In this document: positions 1-7,920 of the stretch, in pieces
Position numbering within the stretch: the first letter of the stretch is position 1
Layout: each line of letters begins with the position of its first letter
Source of the DNA: Mumia flava
GTDB taxonomy: Bacteria; Actinomycetota; Actinomycetes; Propionibacteriales; Nocardioidaceae
Assembly: GCF_002797495.1 (NCBI RefSeq)
Contig: NZ_PGEZ01000001.1
Span: forward strand, 2,418,001-2,482,000
DNA length: 64,000 nt
Reading direction: 5' to 3'
Notes under the pieces: generated by a model
Told to the model about the DNA's origin: nothing
The model's input: only the letters and a program-made list of their open reading frames with translations
Database searches by the model: none
Translations under genes and position numbers: made by a program

Positions 1-246
1 CAGGAGATGGAGGGCGGCCTCACGGTCGGGGCGGGGGAGGACCACGCGCTCGAGCCGGGCGGCGACCACGTGATGCTGATGGAGCTGACCGAGCCGCTCG
101 AGCCGGGTGCCGAGGTCGAGGTGACCTTGACGTTCGCCGACGACTCGCAGACGACCTTCACCGCGCCGGTCCGCTCGTACACCGGCGCCCAGGAGGAGTA
201 CGAGCACGACCACGGCGACGACGGGCACGACCACGAGCATGAGTGA
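1..246 (+). CDS. PCu(A)C-type copper chaperone, C-terminal part
   Basis: The reading frame is open from the window edge, so the N-terminus lies upstream. The visible part has the GGDHVMLME and LEPG-x5-V-x-LTF pattern typical of the C-terminal strands of the PCu(A)C (DUF461) fold, which carries Cu(I) outside the membrane to oxidases or other copper enzymes. It ends in an acidic His-rich tail (HDHGDDGHDHEHE), a plausible extra metal-binding extension. The stop overlaps the start of the DyP peroxidase gene by 8 bp, so the two are probably translated together. Family assignment rests on the C-terminal third only. Confidence 0.75.
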   Translation, partial: QEMEGGLTVGAGEDHALEPGGDHVMLMELTEPLEPGAEVEVTLTFADDSQTTFTAPVRSYTGAQEEYEHDHGDDGHDHEHE

Positions 247-1501
247 GCGCGACCCCGAGCAGACGGACCGGCGGGCCGGGCGAAGCGGCGTCAGCCGCCG
301 CGGGCTGCTGGTCGGCGCTGCGGCGCTCGGCGGGGCCGGTGTCGGCGGGGTCGCCGGCGCCGGCCTGGCCCGCGCGTCGGCGGCGGACGTTCCCGCCGCA
401 GACGCAGCGGGACAGCGGGTCGTCTCGCCGTACGGTGCGCACCAGGCGGGGATCGCGACGCCGGCGCAGGGGTTCGCGACGCTCGTGGCGTTCGACCTCG
501 TCGCCCGGACGGACCGGGACGCGCTGGTCCGTCTGATGCGGATCTGGAGCGACGACATCGGTCGTCTGTGCGCCGGGAGGGCGGGGCTGTCCGACACCGA
601 GCCGGAGCTCGCCCAGGTCCCGGCCGCGCTCACGATCACCCTCGGGTACGGCCCGGGACTGTTCACGGCGGCGCGTCTGGAGTCCGAGCGGCCGAGCTGG
701 CTCGCGCCGCTGCCGCCGTTCGGAGTCGACCGGCTGGAGGACCGCTGGAACGGTGGTGACGTGCTGCTCCAGGTGTGCGCGGACGACCCGACGACCGTCG
801 CGCACGCGGTCCGGCTCCTGACGAAGGAGGCGCGGACGTTCACGACCGTCCGCTGGGTCCAGCACGGGTTCCGCCGGGCCCCGGGGTCCACGCCGCCCGG
901 CACCTCGATGCGCAACCTGATGGGCCAGGTCGACGGCACCCACACCATCGCCGACGACGAGATGGACGGGCTGGTGTGGGTGGGGGACCGCTCCGCGGAG
1001 TGGTTCGGAGCCCAGCCGGCGTGGCTCGAGGGCGGCACGTCGTTGGTGGTCCGGCGGATCGCGATGAACCTCGACACCTGGGACGAGCTCGACGCCCCGG
1101 CGCGCGAGGACGTGATCGGGCGCAGGCTGGCCGACGGTGCCCCGCTCACGGGAGGCGCCGAGCACGACGACGTCGACCTGGACGCGGTCGGAGACAACGG
1201 GCTGCCCGTGATCGGGGCGTACGCGCACGTGCGCCGGGCCCGCAGCGACGACCCGCACCAGCGCTTCCTCCGGCGGCCCTACAGCTACGACGCGGCGCCG
1301 ACCGGGGGCGCCCTCAGCGACTCGGGGCTGATCTTCGCGACCTACCAGGCCGACGTGACCCGGCAGTTCACGCCGATCCAGCAGCGGCTCGACGAGCTCG
1401 ACCTGCTGAACCAGTGGACGACCCCGGTCGGGTCGGCGGTCTTCGCCGTACCGCCGGGGTTCGAGCAGGGTGGGTGGCTCGGCGAGCCGCTGCTCGGGTG
1501 A
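239..1501 (+). CDS. Dyp-type peroxidase, TAT-exported
   Basis: 420 aa, a normal length for a secreted DyP haem peroxidase. The N-terminus has a twin-arginine signal (SRRGLLVG at about residues 18-25, then a Gly/Ala-rich hydrophobic stretch), so the folded, haem-loaded enzyme is exported. The DyP signature GXXDG is present as G229-Q-V-D-G233, with the catalytic Asp at 232. The likely proximal haem His is H330 in AYAHVRR. The ATG lies inside the end of the PCu(A)C gene, which implies coupling to extracytoplasmic copper handling. It may be an EfeB-like enzyme, but no EfeU/EfeO genes are visible here. Substrate unknown. Confidence 0.9.
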   Translation: MSERDPEQTDRRAGRSGVSRRGLLVGAAALGGAGVGGVAGAGLARASAADVPAADAAGQRVVSPYGAHQAGIATPAQGFATLVAFDLVARTDRDALVRLMRIWSDDIGRLCAGRAGLSDTEPELAQVPAALTITLGYGPGLFTAARLESERPSWLAPLPPFGVDRLEDRWNGGDVLLQVCADDPTTVAHAVRLLTKEARTFTTVRWVQHGFRRAPGSTPPGTSMRNLMGQVDGTHTIADDEMDGLVWVGDRSAEWFGAQPAWLEGGTSLVVRRIAMNLDTWDELDAPAREDVIGRRLADGAPLTGGAEHDDVDLDAVGDNGLPVIGAYAHVRRARSDDPHQRFLRRPYSYDAAPTGGALSDSGLIFATYQADVTRQFTPIQQRLDELDLLNQWTTPVGSAVFAVPPGFEQGGWLGEPLLG

Positions 1502-1514
1502 GCCGTTCCCACCG

Positions 1515-1548
1515 CCCGGCCGGCGCTCGTTCCGGGGCGCCGGCCGGG
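1515..1548 (+). terminator. Strong hairpin terminator after the DyP gene
   Basis: Perfect 12-bp stem: CCCGGCCGGCGC at 1515-1526 pairs with GCGCCGGCCGGG at 1537-1548 across a 10-nt loop. It starts 14 bp after the DyP stop and lies directly before the cobalamin riboswitch, so it should insulate the vitamin operon from read-through. No U-tract follows, as is common in actinobacteria. Confidence 0.7.
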
Positions 1549-1690
1549 CTGGGATACCCTGAGGCGGACGTCAGGGGAAGCCGGTCGAAGTCCGGCGCTG
1601 ACCCGCAACCGTAGGTCCCGGTCCCCGGGACGAGCCGGAGCACCTGCCGTCAGCCCCGCTCCGCGGGGTCCTGACCACCTCCACGACGCT
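1549..1690 (+). promoter_or_regulatory. Cobalamin (B12) riboswitch
   Basis: The conserved core is easy to read: a GGGAAGCCGG...GTCCGGCGCTGACCCGCAACCGT series at about 1573-1615, followed by the B12 box (GAGCCGGAGCACCTGCCGTC) at 1632-1651. Then comes a small GC hairpin (CCCCG...CGGGG) at about 1654-1668, which could act in the expression platform. The first gene starts at 1739. This element normally shuts the downstream operon off when adenosyl- or related cobalamin is abundant. That makes cobalamin, or a precursor, the likely cargo of the importer behind it. Outer boundaries are approximate. Confidence 0.92.
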
Positions 1691-1738
1691 GCCGAGGTAC
1701 GCGGGCGAGTCCGCCGCAGCGGGAAGGATCGAACGATC

Positions 1739-2473
1739 GTGCGTCTCTACGCCCTCGCCGCCGCCACCCTGGTCGGCGCCGCTCTCTCGTTCCCCCTGGC
1801 GGCCCACGCCTCGGTCCCTCTGGCGGCCTCCGCCTCGGTCCCTCTGGCGGCCAAGGCCGACGTGGCCCCCGTCACCGGTGAGGTGTGCGAGGACGCCACC
1901 GGCACCACCGTGGTGGTCGACTTCACCGACCTCGGCGGCGACGTCGAGGCCGGGTGCGCCGCTGACTCCGTCGGGATGACCGGGCTGCAGGCGCTCGACG
2001 CGGCGGGCTTCGAGGTGACCCCGGTCGAGACCGGCGGGCTGACCGCGATCTGCCGGATCGACGACCAGCCCAGCGGGTCGGAGGCTCTGACCGTCGAGGG
2101 GCAGGACTACACCGAGGCGTGCGAGGAGTTTCCCCCCGCCGGCGCGTACTGGTCGTACTACGTGGCCGAGGACGGCGGCGCCTGGGAGTACGCGCAGACC
2201 GGCGCCGACGCCAGCGAGGTCGTGCCCGGCGGGTACGAGGGCTGGCGCTTCCAGCTGAACCAGTCGCTGGAGTCTGCTCCCAACCCTGCGTTCGACCCCG
2301 CGAACCCGCCGACGCCGACGGCGCCGGAGTCCGACGAGGACGCGGAGGCGTCGGGCGACAGCGGCGACGACGGGGTGTCCCCCGTGGTCTGGGTCGTCGT
2401 CGGCGCCGGTGTCGTGGTCGTGATCGGCCTCGGCGTCGCCGCGTCGCGCCGGCGGAGCTCCGAGGACGGCTGA
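1739..2473 (+). CDS. Secreted, membrane-anchored protein of the ECF operon (DUF4430-like)
   Basis: 244 aa from a GTG start, first gene behind the riboswitch. It has an N-terminal signal peptide, an extracytoplasmic domain (about residues 40-190) and a Thr/Pro/Asp/Glu-rich spacer. A single C-terminal transmembrane helix (about 214-234) ends in a basic tail (ASRRRSSEDG), so the domain faces outward on a membrane anchor. The segment AAGFEVTPVETGGLTAICRI with YWSYYVAEDGGAWEYAQTG resembles the DUF4430/transcobalamin-like fold found beside ECF transporters. A role in capturing the vitamin outside the cell is inferred from this and from the riboswitch. An 8-residue repeat sits at the signal-peptidase region. 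Confidence 0.7.
   Translation: MRLYALAAATLVGAALSFPLAAHASVPLAASASVPLAAKADVAPVTGEVCEDATGTTVVVDFTDLGGDVEAGCAADSVGMTGLQALDAAGFEVTPVETGGLTAICRIDDQPSGSEALTVEGQDYTEACEEFPPAGAYWSYYVAEDGGAWEYAQTGADASEVVPGGYEGWRFQLNQSLESAPNPAFDPANPPTPTAPESDEDAEASGDSGDDGVSPVVWVVVGAGVVVVIGLGVAASRRRSSEDG
1808..1855 (+). repeat. 24-bp tandem repeat in the signal peptide region
   Basis: Two adjacent 24-bp units encode ASVPLAAS and ASVPLAAK (residues 24-39). They follow a degenerate half unit encoding FPLAAH. Each unit supplies a small-x-small motif (AHA, ASA, AKA) that could serve as a signal-peptidase site, so the exported N-terminus may vary with repeat number. Confidence 0.85.
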
Positions 2474-2476
2474 GTC

Positions 2477-3553
2477 GTGTCCCGCCCTCGAGAGCGGCGG
2501 GACCTGCACCCGGGGGCCTGGTGGGTGTGGGCGCTGGGTCTCGCCGTCGCGGCGAGCCGGACGCTCGACGTCGCGATCCTGCTCCTGATCGTCGGAGTGG
2601 CCTCGTTCGTCGTGGTCGCACGCCGGCCGGTCGCCCCGTGGGCGATGTCGTTCCGGCTCTACCTCGCGCTCGGCGCGCTGGTGATCGTGACCCGGGTGTT
2701 CTTCGGCGTTTTCCTCGGCGGCTCCTCGACCGGCACCGTGCTGATCGACCTGCCCGAGATCCCGCTGCCGTCCTGGGTCGAGGGGATCCGGCTGCTCGGC
2801 CCGGTGACGCTGGAGTCGTTGCAGCGCTCGTTCGCCTCCGGCCTCCAGCTGGCCGCGCTGATCATCTGCGTCGGCGCCGCGAACTCGCTCGCGAACCCGC
2901 GCCGCCTGCTCAGGTCGATGCCGGGCGCGCTCTACGAGGTCGGGGCAGCCGTGGTGGTGGCGATGACGCTGTTCCCGCAGCTCGCCGAGTCGATCGGCCG
3001 GGTGCGGCGCGCTCGGCGGCTGCGCGGTGAGCAGAGCCGCGGTGTCCGGGCACTGCGGTCGGTCGTGGTGCCGGTCCTCGAGGACGCGCTGGACCGGTCC
3101 ATCCGCCTCGCCGCGTCGATGGACGCGCGCGGGTACGGCCGGGCGGCGGTCGCGTCCCGGCGCAGTCGGAGTGTGACGGGGGCTGCGCTGCTGCTCGGCC
3201 TGCTCGGGCTGTGCATCGGCGTCTACGCCACCGCCGACCTCACCGCGCCGCGGGTGCTGGCGGTGCCGATGCTGGCGATCGGGGTGGCGCTCGCCGGGTT
3301 CGGGTTCTGGTGGTCGGGCCGTACGGTCGCGCACACCCGGTACCGCCCCGACCCGTGGCTGGCGGCCGAGTGGTTCACGGCCGGCTGCGGTGCCGTGACG
3401 GGAGTCGTGCTCGGCGGCGCGGGCGGTCTCGGAGCCGTGGCCCTCGTGGGGCTGGCGGTCGCCGCGCTGCCCGGGATCGCCACGCCCGAGCCGCTCTCCC
3501 CGTACGCGGCTCTGCGCGAGCGCGCCGCGGTCGCCGAGGGGGCAGCGGCATGA
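2477..3553 (+). CDS. ecfT: ECF transporter transmembrane subunit EcfT
   Basis: 358 aa, GTG start 3 bp after the previous stop. Hydrophobic helices flank a cytoplasmic region with the EcfT coupling signatures: RRARRLRG near residue 180 and SMDARG with A217-R218-G219. These helices contact the ATPase grooves in energy-coupling-factor importers. The protein is somewhat longer than typical EcfT (about 260 aa) because of extra C-terminal hydrophobic segments. Its stop overlaps the ATPase start in an ATGA arrangement, implying equimolar production of T and A subunits. Confidence 0.88.
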   Translation: MSRPRERRDLHPGAWWVWALGLAVAASRTLDVAILLLIVGVASFVVVARRPVAPWAMSFRLYLALGALVIVTRVFFGVFLGGSSTGTVLIDLPEIPLPSWVEGIRLLGPVTLESLQRSFASGLQLAALIICVGAANSLANPRRLLRSMPGALYEVGAAVVVAMTLFPQLAESIGRVRRARRLRGEQSRGVRALRSVVVPVLEDALDRSIRLAASMDARGYGRAAVASRRSRSVTGAALLLGLLGLCIGVYATADLTAPRVLAVPMLAIGVALAGFGFWWSGRTVAHTRYRPDPWLAAEWFTAGCGAVTGVVLGGAGGLGAVALVGLAVAALPGIATPEPLSPYAALRERAAVAEGAAA

Positions 3554-5268
3554 TCGATCTGGACGGCGTGACGTTCACCTACGACGGTGCCGACGCCCCG
3601 GTGCTCCTCGGCGTCGACCTGCACGTCGAAGAGGGGGAGCTGGTCGTGGTGACGGGCCCGACCGGATCCGGCAAGTCGACCCTGCTCGGTCTGCTCGACG
3701 GGCTGGTCCCGCACTTCAGCGGCGGCCACCTGCGCGGCACGGTCACGGTCGACGGCGTCCGTACGGACCGGGCCCGCCCGCGTGACCTCGCGTCGGTCGT
3801 CGGCTGGGTCGGGCAGGATCCGCTCGCCGGGTTCGTGACGGACACGGTCGAGGAGGAGCTGGCGTACGGGATGGAGCAGCTCGGCGTCGATCCGCAGACG
3901 ATGCGTCGGCGGGTGGAGGAGACGCTGGACCTGCTCGGCATCGCCGATCTGCGCCGCCGCTCGCTGCGCTCGCTGTCCGGGGGACAGCAGCAGCGCGTCG
4001 CGATCGGGTCGGTCCTGACGATGCACCCGCCGGTGCTCGTGCTCGACGAACCGACCTCCGCCCTCGACCCGACCGCAGCCGAGGATGTGCTCGCGACGCT
4101 GACACGGCTCGTGCACGACCTCGGGGCGACCGTGGTGGTGGCGGAGCACCGGCTGGAGCGGGTGGTGCCGTTCGCAGACGTCGTCGTCCGGGTCGAGAGG
4201 GACGGCTCGGTGGTGGCGGGAGAGCCCGCGGCTCTGCTGGCGGACTCGCCCACCGCGCCGCCGATCGTGGGGCTCGGCCGTCTGGCGGGATGGGACCCGC
4301 TTCCCCTGACCGTGCGCGAGGCCCGTCGCGCCGGACGTACGCTGCGCAAGGAGCTCGCCGACCTGCCGGCCCCGGTGTTCGAGGCGGAGCGCAGCGACGA
4401 TCGAGAACCGGGTCTCGATCACTCGCTCCGCTCGCGCCTCGACCGACGGGGGAGTGAGCGCAGCGAGGCCAGGTCGGTGTTCGAGGCGGAGCGCAGCGAC
4501 GATCGAGAACCCCTCCTGACCGCGCGCGGGATCGGCGTGCGGTACGGGCCGCTGGCCGCCGTACGGGACGTGGACCTGCGGCTGGACGCCGGTGTGGTGA
4601 CGGCACTGATGGGCCGCAACGGCTCCGGCAAGTCGAGCCTGCTGTGGGCCGTGCAGGGTGCCGGGCCGCGTCAGCAGGGCAGCGTCGAGGTCGCCGGGGA
4701 GGACCCGGCTGCGCTGTCGCGACGGGCTGCGCGCCGCCGGGTCGGTCTCGTCCCGCAGACCGCGAGCGACCTGCTCTACCTCGAGACCGTCGAGCGCGAG
4801 TGCGCCGCGGCCGATGCCGAGGCCGACGCGTCGCCGGGGACGTGCGCGGCGCTGCTCGAGCGCTTCGCCGGTGCGATCCCGACCGACGCCAACCCGCGCG
4901 ACCTGTCCGAGGGGCAGAAGCTCGCGCTCGTCCTCGCGGTGCAGCTGACGGCGGCTCCGCGGGTGGTGCTGCTCGACGAGCCGACCCGCGGGCTCGACTA
5001 CGCCGCGAAGGACGCGCTCGCCGCGACGCTGCGCGGGCTGGCGGCCGACGGGCACACGGTCGCCGTCGCGACCCACGACGTGGAGTTCGTCGCCGAGGTG
5101 GCCGATCGCGCGGTGGTGATGGCCGACGGCGAGGTGATCGCCGACGGGGAGGTCCGTGACGTGCTGGCCGGGTCGCCGGCGTTCGCCCCGCAGGTCGCGA
5201 AGGTGCTCGGCGACCGCTGGCTGACCGTCGACGACGTCCGCGCCGCGCTCGAGGGGCGCGCGCCATGA
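3550..5268 (+). CDS. ECF transporter ATPase, two fused EcfA domains
   Basis: 572 aa holding two complete ABC ATPase domains. Domain 1 has Walker A GPTGSGKST (36-44), signature LSGGQQQR and Walker B VLVLDEPTSALD. Domain 2 has Walker A starting at G355 (GRNGSGKSS), Walker B VVLLDEPTRGLD and a deviant signature LSEGQKLAL. Fusion of EcfA and EcfA' is common in actinobacterial vitamin importers. The start is the ATG overlapping the ecfT stop. The linker (about residues 276-321) is made of an interspersed DNA repeat translated in frame, giving VFEAERSDDREP twice. Confidence 0.92.
   Translation: MIDLDGVTFTYDGADAPVLLGVDLHVEEGELVVVTGPTGSGKSTLLGLLDGLVPHFSGGHLRGTVTVDGVRTDRARPRDLASVVGWVGQDPLAGFVTDTVEEELAYGMEQLGVDPQTMRRRVEETLDLLGIADLRRRSLRSLSGGQQQRVAIGSVLTMHPPVLVLDEPTSALDPTAAEDVLATLTRLVHDLGATVVVAEHRLERVVPFADVVVRVERDGSVVAGEPAALLADSPTAPPIVGLGRLAGWDPLPLTVREARRAGRTLRKELADLPAPVFEAERSDDREPGLDHSLRSRLDRRGSERSEARSVFEAERSDDREPLLTARGIGVRYGPLAAVRDVDLRLDAGVVTALMGRNGSGKSSLLWAVQGAGPRQQGSVEVAGEDPAALSRRAARRRVGLVPQTASDLLYLETVERECAAADAEADASPGTCAALLERFAGAIPTDANPRDLSEGQKLALVLAVQLTAAPRVVLLDEPTRGLDYAAKDALAATLRGLAADGHTVAVATHDVEFVAEVADRAVVMADGEVIADGEVRDVLAGSPAFAPQVAKVLGDRWLTVDDVRAALEGRAP
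4375..4511 (+). repeat. Interspersed repeat inside the EcfA linker
   Basis: A 35-bp direct repeat occurs at 4375-4409 and 4477-4511. Between the copies (4411-4443) lies the reverse complement of the element that ends the array at 41668-41863, with one substitution visible (GATCACTC here against GATCGCTC). The whole segment is in frame, free of stop codons, and encodes a charged Asp/Glu/Arg/Ser linker between the two ATPase domains. Confidence 0.8.
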
Positions 5269-6113
5269 CCACCTCCGTACGGCCGGACTCCACGCGGTTC
5301 GGTGCCGTCCCGGTCGGGCCGCGCTCGGTCACCGTGCTCGTGCTCGCGACCGTCGCCGGGCTGATGATGTTCGCCTGGCCGCTGCTGTTCACCCCCGCCC
5401 CCGGCCAGCAGGACGCGCAGGCGCCGCTCTACTTCGTGCTGCTCCTGCCCGTCCTCCTCCTCGTCGTGGTCGCGGAGCTGTCCGAGGGCGGGATGGACGC
5501 GAAGGCGCTGGCGATGCTCGGCGTGCTGTCGGCGATCCAGTGCGGCCTGCGGGCGCTGAGCGCCGGGACCGCGGGGCTGGACCTGGTGTTCTTCCTCCTG
5601 GTGCTCGGCGGTCGGGTCTTCGGCGCCGGGTTCGGGTTCGTGCTGGGGTGCACGTCGATGTTCGCCTCGGCGCTGCTGACCGCCGGCGTGGGGCCGTGGC
5701 TGCCGTTCCAGATGATGTGCGCGGCGTGGATCGGGATGGGCGCGGGCCTGCTCCCGCGGCGCATCACCGGCCGTGCCGAGATCGCGATGCTCGCGGTGTA
5801 CGGGGTGGTCTCGGCCTACCTGTACGGGGCGCTGCTCAACCTGTGGTTCTGGCCGTTCCTGGCGGGGATCGACCCGAGCGGCGAGCAGGGGATCGCGTTC
5901 GTGCCCGGGGCGTCGCTGGCGGAGAACCTGTCGCGATTCTTCTGGTTCACGATGATCACCTCGACCGCGTCGTGGGACACCGGCCGCGCGATCACGAACG
6001 CCGTCTGCATCGTGCTGCTCGGCCCGGCGGTGCTGGCGATCCTGCGCCGGGCGGCGCGGCGGGCGTCGTTCGACGCCACCCCGAGCTTCGAGGCACCCGT
6101 ACGGGCGGCATGA
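5265..6113 (+). CDS. ECF transporter substrate-binding membrane protein (S component)
   Basis: 282 aa with about six hydrophobic helices. The ATG overlaps the EcfA stop (ATGA). The GAGFGFVLGCTSMFASALLTAG segment and overall topology fit the S-component class that binds the vitamin inside the membrane. The riboswitch points to cobalamin or a cobalamin precursor. The last 29 codons (from 5998) are duplicated perfectly at 7921-8007, so the 3' end present here was probably supplied by the inserted island. The protein remains full length. Confidence 0.8.
   Translation: MTTSVRPDSTRFGAVPVGPRSVTVLVLATVAGLMMFAWPLLFTPAPGQQDAQAPLYFVLLLPVLLLVVVAELSEGGMDAKALAMLGVLSAIQCGLRALSAGTAGLDLVFFLLVLGGRVFGAGFGFVLGCTSMFASALLTAGVGPWLPFQMMCAAWIGMGAGLLPRRITGRAEIAMLAVYGVVSAYLYGALLNLWFWPFLAGIDPSGEQGIAFVPGASLAENLSRFFWFTMITSTASWDTGRAITNAVCIVLLGPAVLAILRRAARRASFDATPSFEAPVRAA
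5998..6084 (+). repeat. Left 87-bp direct repeat (functional ecfS end)
   Basis: Identical to 7921-8007 over 87 bp, starting ACGCCGTCTGCATCG and ending GACGCCACCCCGA. Beyond the perfect match, similarity continues with four mismatches through CACCCGTACG. So the two copies are diverged homologues of one gene end, not a fresh duplication of exact length. Confidence 0.95.
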
Positions 6114-6184
6114 CGAACATGTCCTTCCTTAGTCTTAGGTGACGATCGCGTCGGACCACGTGTTACCGGAGCGCCGTCCCATTT

Positions 6185-7042
6185 TCAGGGCTCCATCGAA
6201 GTTGTGAGGGCCCGATCGACCAACTTGAATTCGTTCCCCTGTGCAAAAGCGTTCACCTCGAGATCCTTCCACGCGTCCGCCGCGATCTGGAAGACCTCCT
6301 GCTGTTGGTCTGTACGCGGGTTCTGGTAGAGGATCGAAATCGGCACGTCTCTCTGCACTGGATGCGAGGGAACCTTGTGGGCGCGGTTCCTGACATCGCC
6401 CCCGCGCTCACGGAAGACTTTCACCGCGTAGCTCCACGCCTGGATCTGCTGCCTAAGGTTTTCCGTCGATGCAACGTCGAACGCCCATACACGGGTAAGG
6501 TGGACAACGAGATCGTCTCCCAAAGCAAACTCGAAACGGGTACGTTGCGCCCGAGCCTGCAGATAGACATTCGACTGCAATGATCGCGATTTGGATCCCA
6601 TTCGCATCTCATATTGCCGCCGGAGTTCGCGTGTTGTCGTCGCCCTCCAACCGGAACGCGAAACGTTCTGGTCCTCCTTTACTAGAAAACCGTACAATCT
6701 TTCAGCTGCCTCTTTCGCGCTCCGCGCGCTCACGGGTGCAGACTGCGAAACCTGAATGCTATTATTCAGCCGAGCGCGCGTGTGTTCAAGCCATCCATAT
6801 GAGAGCAAGGCTTCTGTGCCTAGCGGCTGCTCATCAGGGAGTTGTGGAAAACGGCGCTCAAGGCGCTCGAGCCAGTCTGCTGCGAGCGAAGCATCACCAC
6901 CAAGTCGACTCGCGCGCTTGAAGTTGTGGACGCGGCGGATTGCCCAGTCGCATTCACCGTCACCGACGATGACACCTAGGTTGACGAACTCGCCGCGGAC
7001 TGGATCTGGTACGTACCGGAGGAGCCAGTAGCGATACGACAT
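6185..7042 (-). CDS. DUF3037 family protein
   Basis: 285 aa beginning MSYRYWLLRYVPDPVRGEFVNLGVIV, the hallmark N-terminus of DUF3037. The ATG at 7042 is preceded by a good Shine-Dalgarno (GGAGGT, 6 nt spacing), so it is preferred over the ATG at 7069 inside the kinase gene. It lies 20 bp downstream of the HipA-like kinase gene and is almost certainly cotranscribed. Function is unknown; a partner, substrate or neutralising role for the kinase is inferred only from the pairing. GC is markedly lower than in the flanking genes, suggesting transfer. Confidence 0.82.
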   Translation of the reverse strand: MSYRYWLLRYVPDPVRGEFVNLGVIVGDGECDWAIRRVHNFKRASRLGGDASLAADWLERLERRFPQLPDEQPLGTEALLSYGWLEHTRARLNNSIQVSQSAPVSARSAKEAAERLYGFLVKEDQNVSRSGWRATTTRELRRQYEMRMGSKSRSLQSNVYLQARAQRTRFEFALGDDLVVHLTRVWAFDVASTENLRQQIQAWSYAVKVFRERGGDVRNRAHKVPSHPVQRDVPISILYQNPRTDQQQEVFQIAADAWKDLEVNAFAQGNEFKLVDRALTTSMEP

Positions 7043-7062
7043 AGTCACCTCCGCTGTCTGGA

Positions 7063-7851
7063 TCAGCATCTCCCCGATCGCCTCTGCAACCGCTCAGCCA
7101 CTGCGGGCGCTCGCCGGTAGAGCATCCAGGCTACCGTCTCCAGGTCGGAGTTACTTACACCCCAGGTGGTCGGTACCCGGGCTACCGCGTCCAGGACGTC
7201 GTCGGGCTGAATGTTCTCAAGCTTCTCTGAAGCCTGGCTCCAACCCTCATCCGAGGATCTCCAAATCTCCGCGAGAGGTGGCCATTCCCAATCGCGGTCT
7301 ACAAGTCGCACAAGTGATTCTGCGTCCCAAGCGGGTCCGCCTCCCAGCCACCATCCGTGATCAAATGACCATACCGACATGTCGTTCTTCTGGTCGTACA
7401 GCCATTGCGGGTCTTCGCCGAGGCACCAGTCCCAAAGAGCAAACAGGAGTGGGAACCGATTCTCGTTGTCGTCGCGATCCAGATAGAGCGCTTCGTCACT
7501 TTCTTCGACGTTGTCGAGCAGTTCGGAAGCATGTGCAACTCCGGGTGACAGGTAGTAAAACTGGCCATACTCCCATCCCGTTAGTGCTGAAGGAATTGTA
7601 ACCAACTTCGTCGTCGCAGTCGGAGCTCCGATCAACTCTGCTGCACCTGCGACAATCTGCTCTGCGCTCAGAATTGAGTCGCCCTGCGGATTCCCAGGAA
7701 CCTTGACCCAATATGAGCAGTCGTCGTCGGCCAGAGCGAGGAAGGCGCTGGAGCCGGAGGAACTAGCCCGGATGGGTGCGACGATCGTCGTGCTCGGCTC
7801 GGCGCGATCTCGATTCGCGAGCAGCCCATCCCAGTCGCCCCTTTCCCGCAT
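7063..7851 (-). CDS. HipA-like kinase domain protein
   Basis: 262 aa from the ATG at 7851 (MRERGDWDGL); the frame stays open further upstream, but that part overlaps the duplicated ecfS end and reads as shadow sequence. A HipA-type kinase pattern is visible: ATP-binding lysine K50 in YWVKVPGNPQG, a catalytic-loop candidate at D147 (LGEDPQWLYD) and a metal-binding D164 in SFDHGWW. The usual catalytic-loop Asn seems replaced by Gln, so activity is not certain. HipA kinases phosphorylate translation factors or tRNA synthetases and are often toxins or defence effectors. The target here is unknown. Confidence 0.7.
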   Translation of the reverse strand: MRERGDWDGLLANRDRAEPSTTIVAPIRASSSGSSAFLALADDDCSYWVKVPGNPQGDSILSAEQIVAGAAELIGAPTATTKLVTIPSALTGWEYGQFYYLSPGVAHASELLDNVEESDEALYLDRDDNENRFPLLFALWDWCLGEDPQWLYDQKNDMSVWSFDHGWWLGGGPAWDAESLVRLVDRDWEWPPLAEIWRSSDEGWSQASEKLENIQPDDVLDAVARVPTTWGVSNSDLETVAWMLYRRAPAVAERLQRRSGRC

Positions 7852-7920
7852 GGCATGACTATCCCAGAGTCGATCGCACGGCGGCATGACCTTCGAAACT
7901 TTCCATCGACCTCGTCGCCG

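Noticed and set aside
6105-7890. GCGGCATGAC shared by the left repeat end and the sequence just before the right repeat, as a possible att core
   Set aside because: Only 10 bp match, and the flanks differ. The 87-bp repeat explains the boundaries better.
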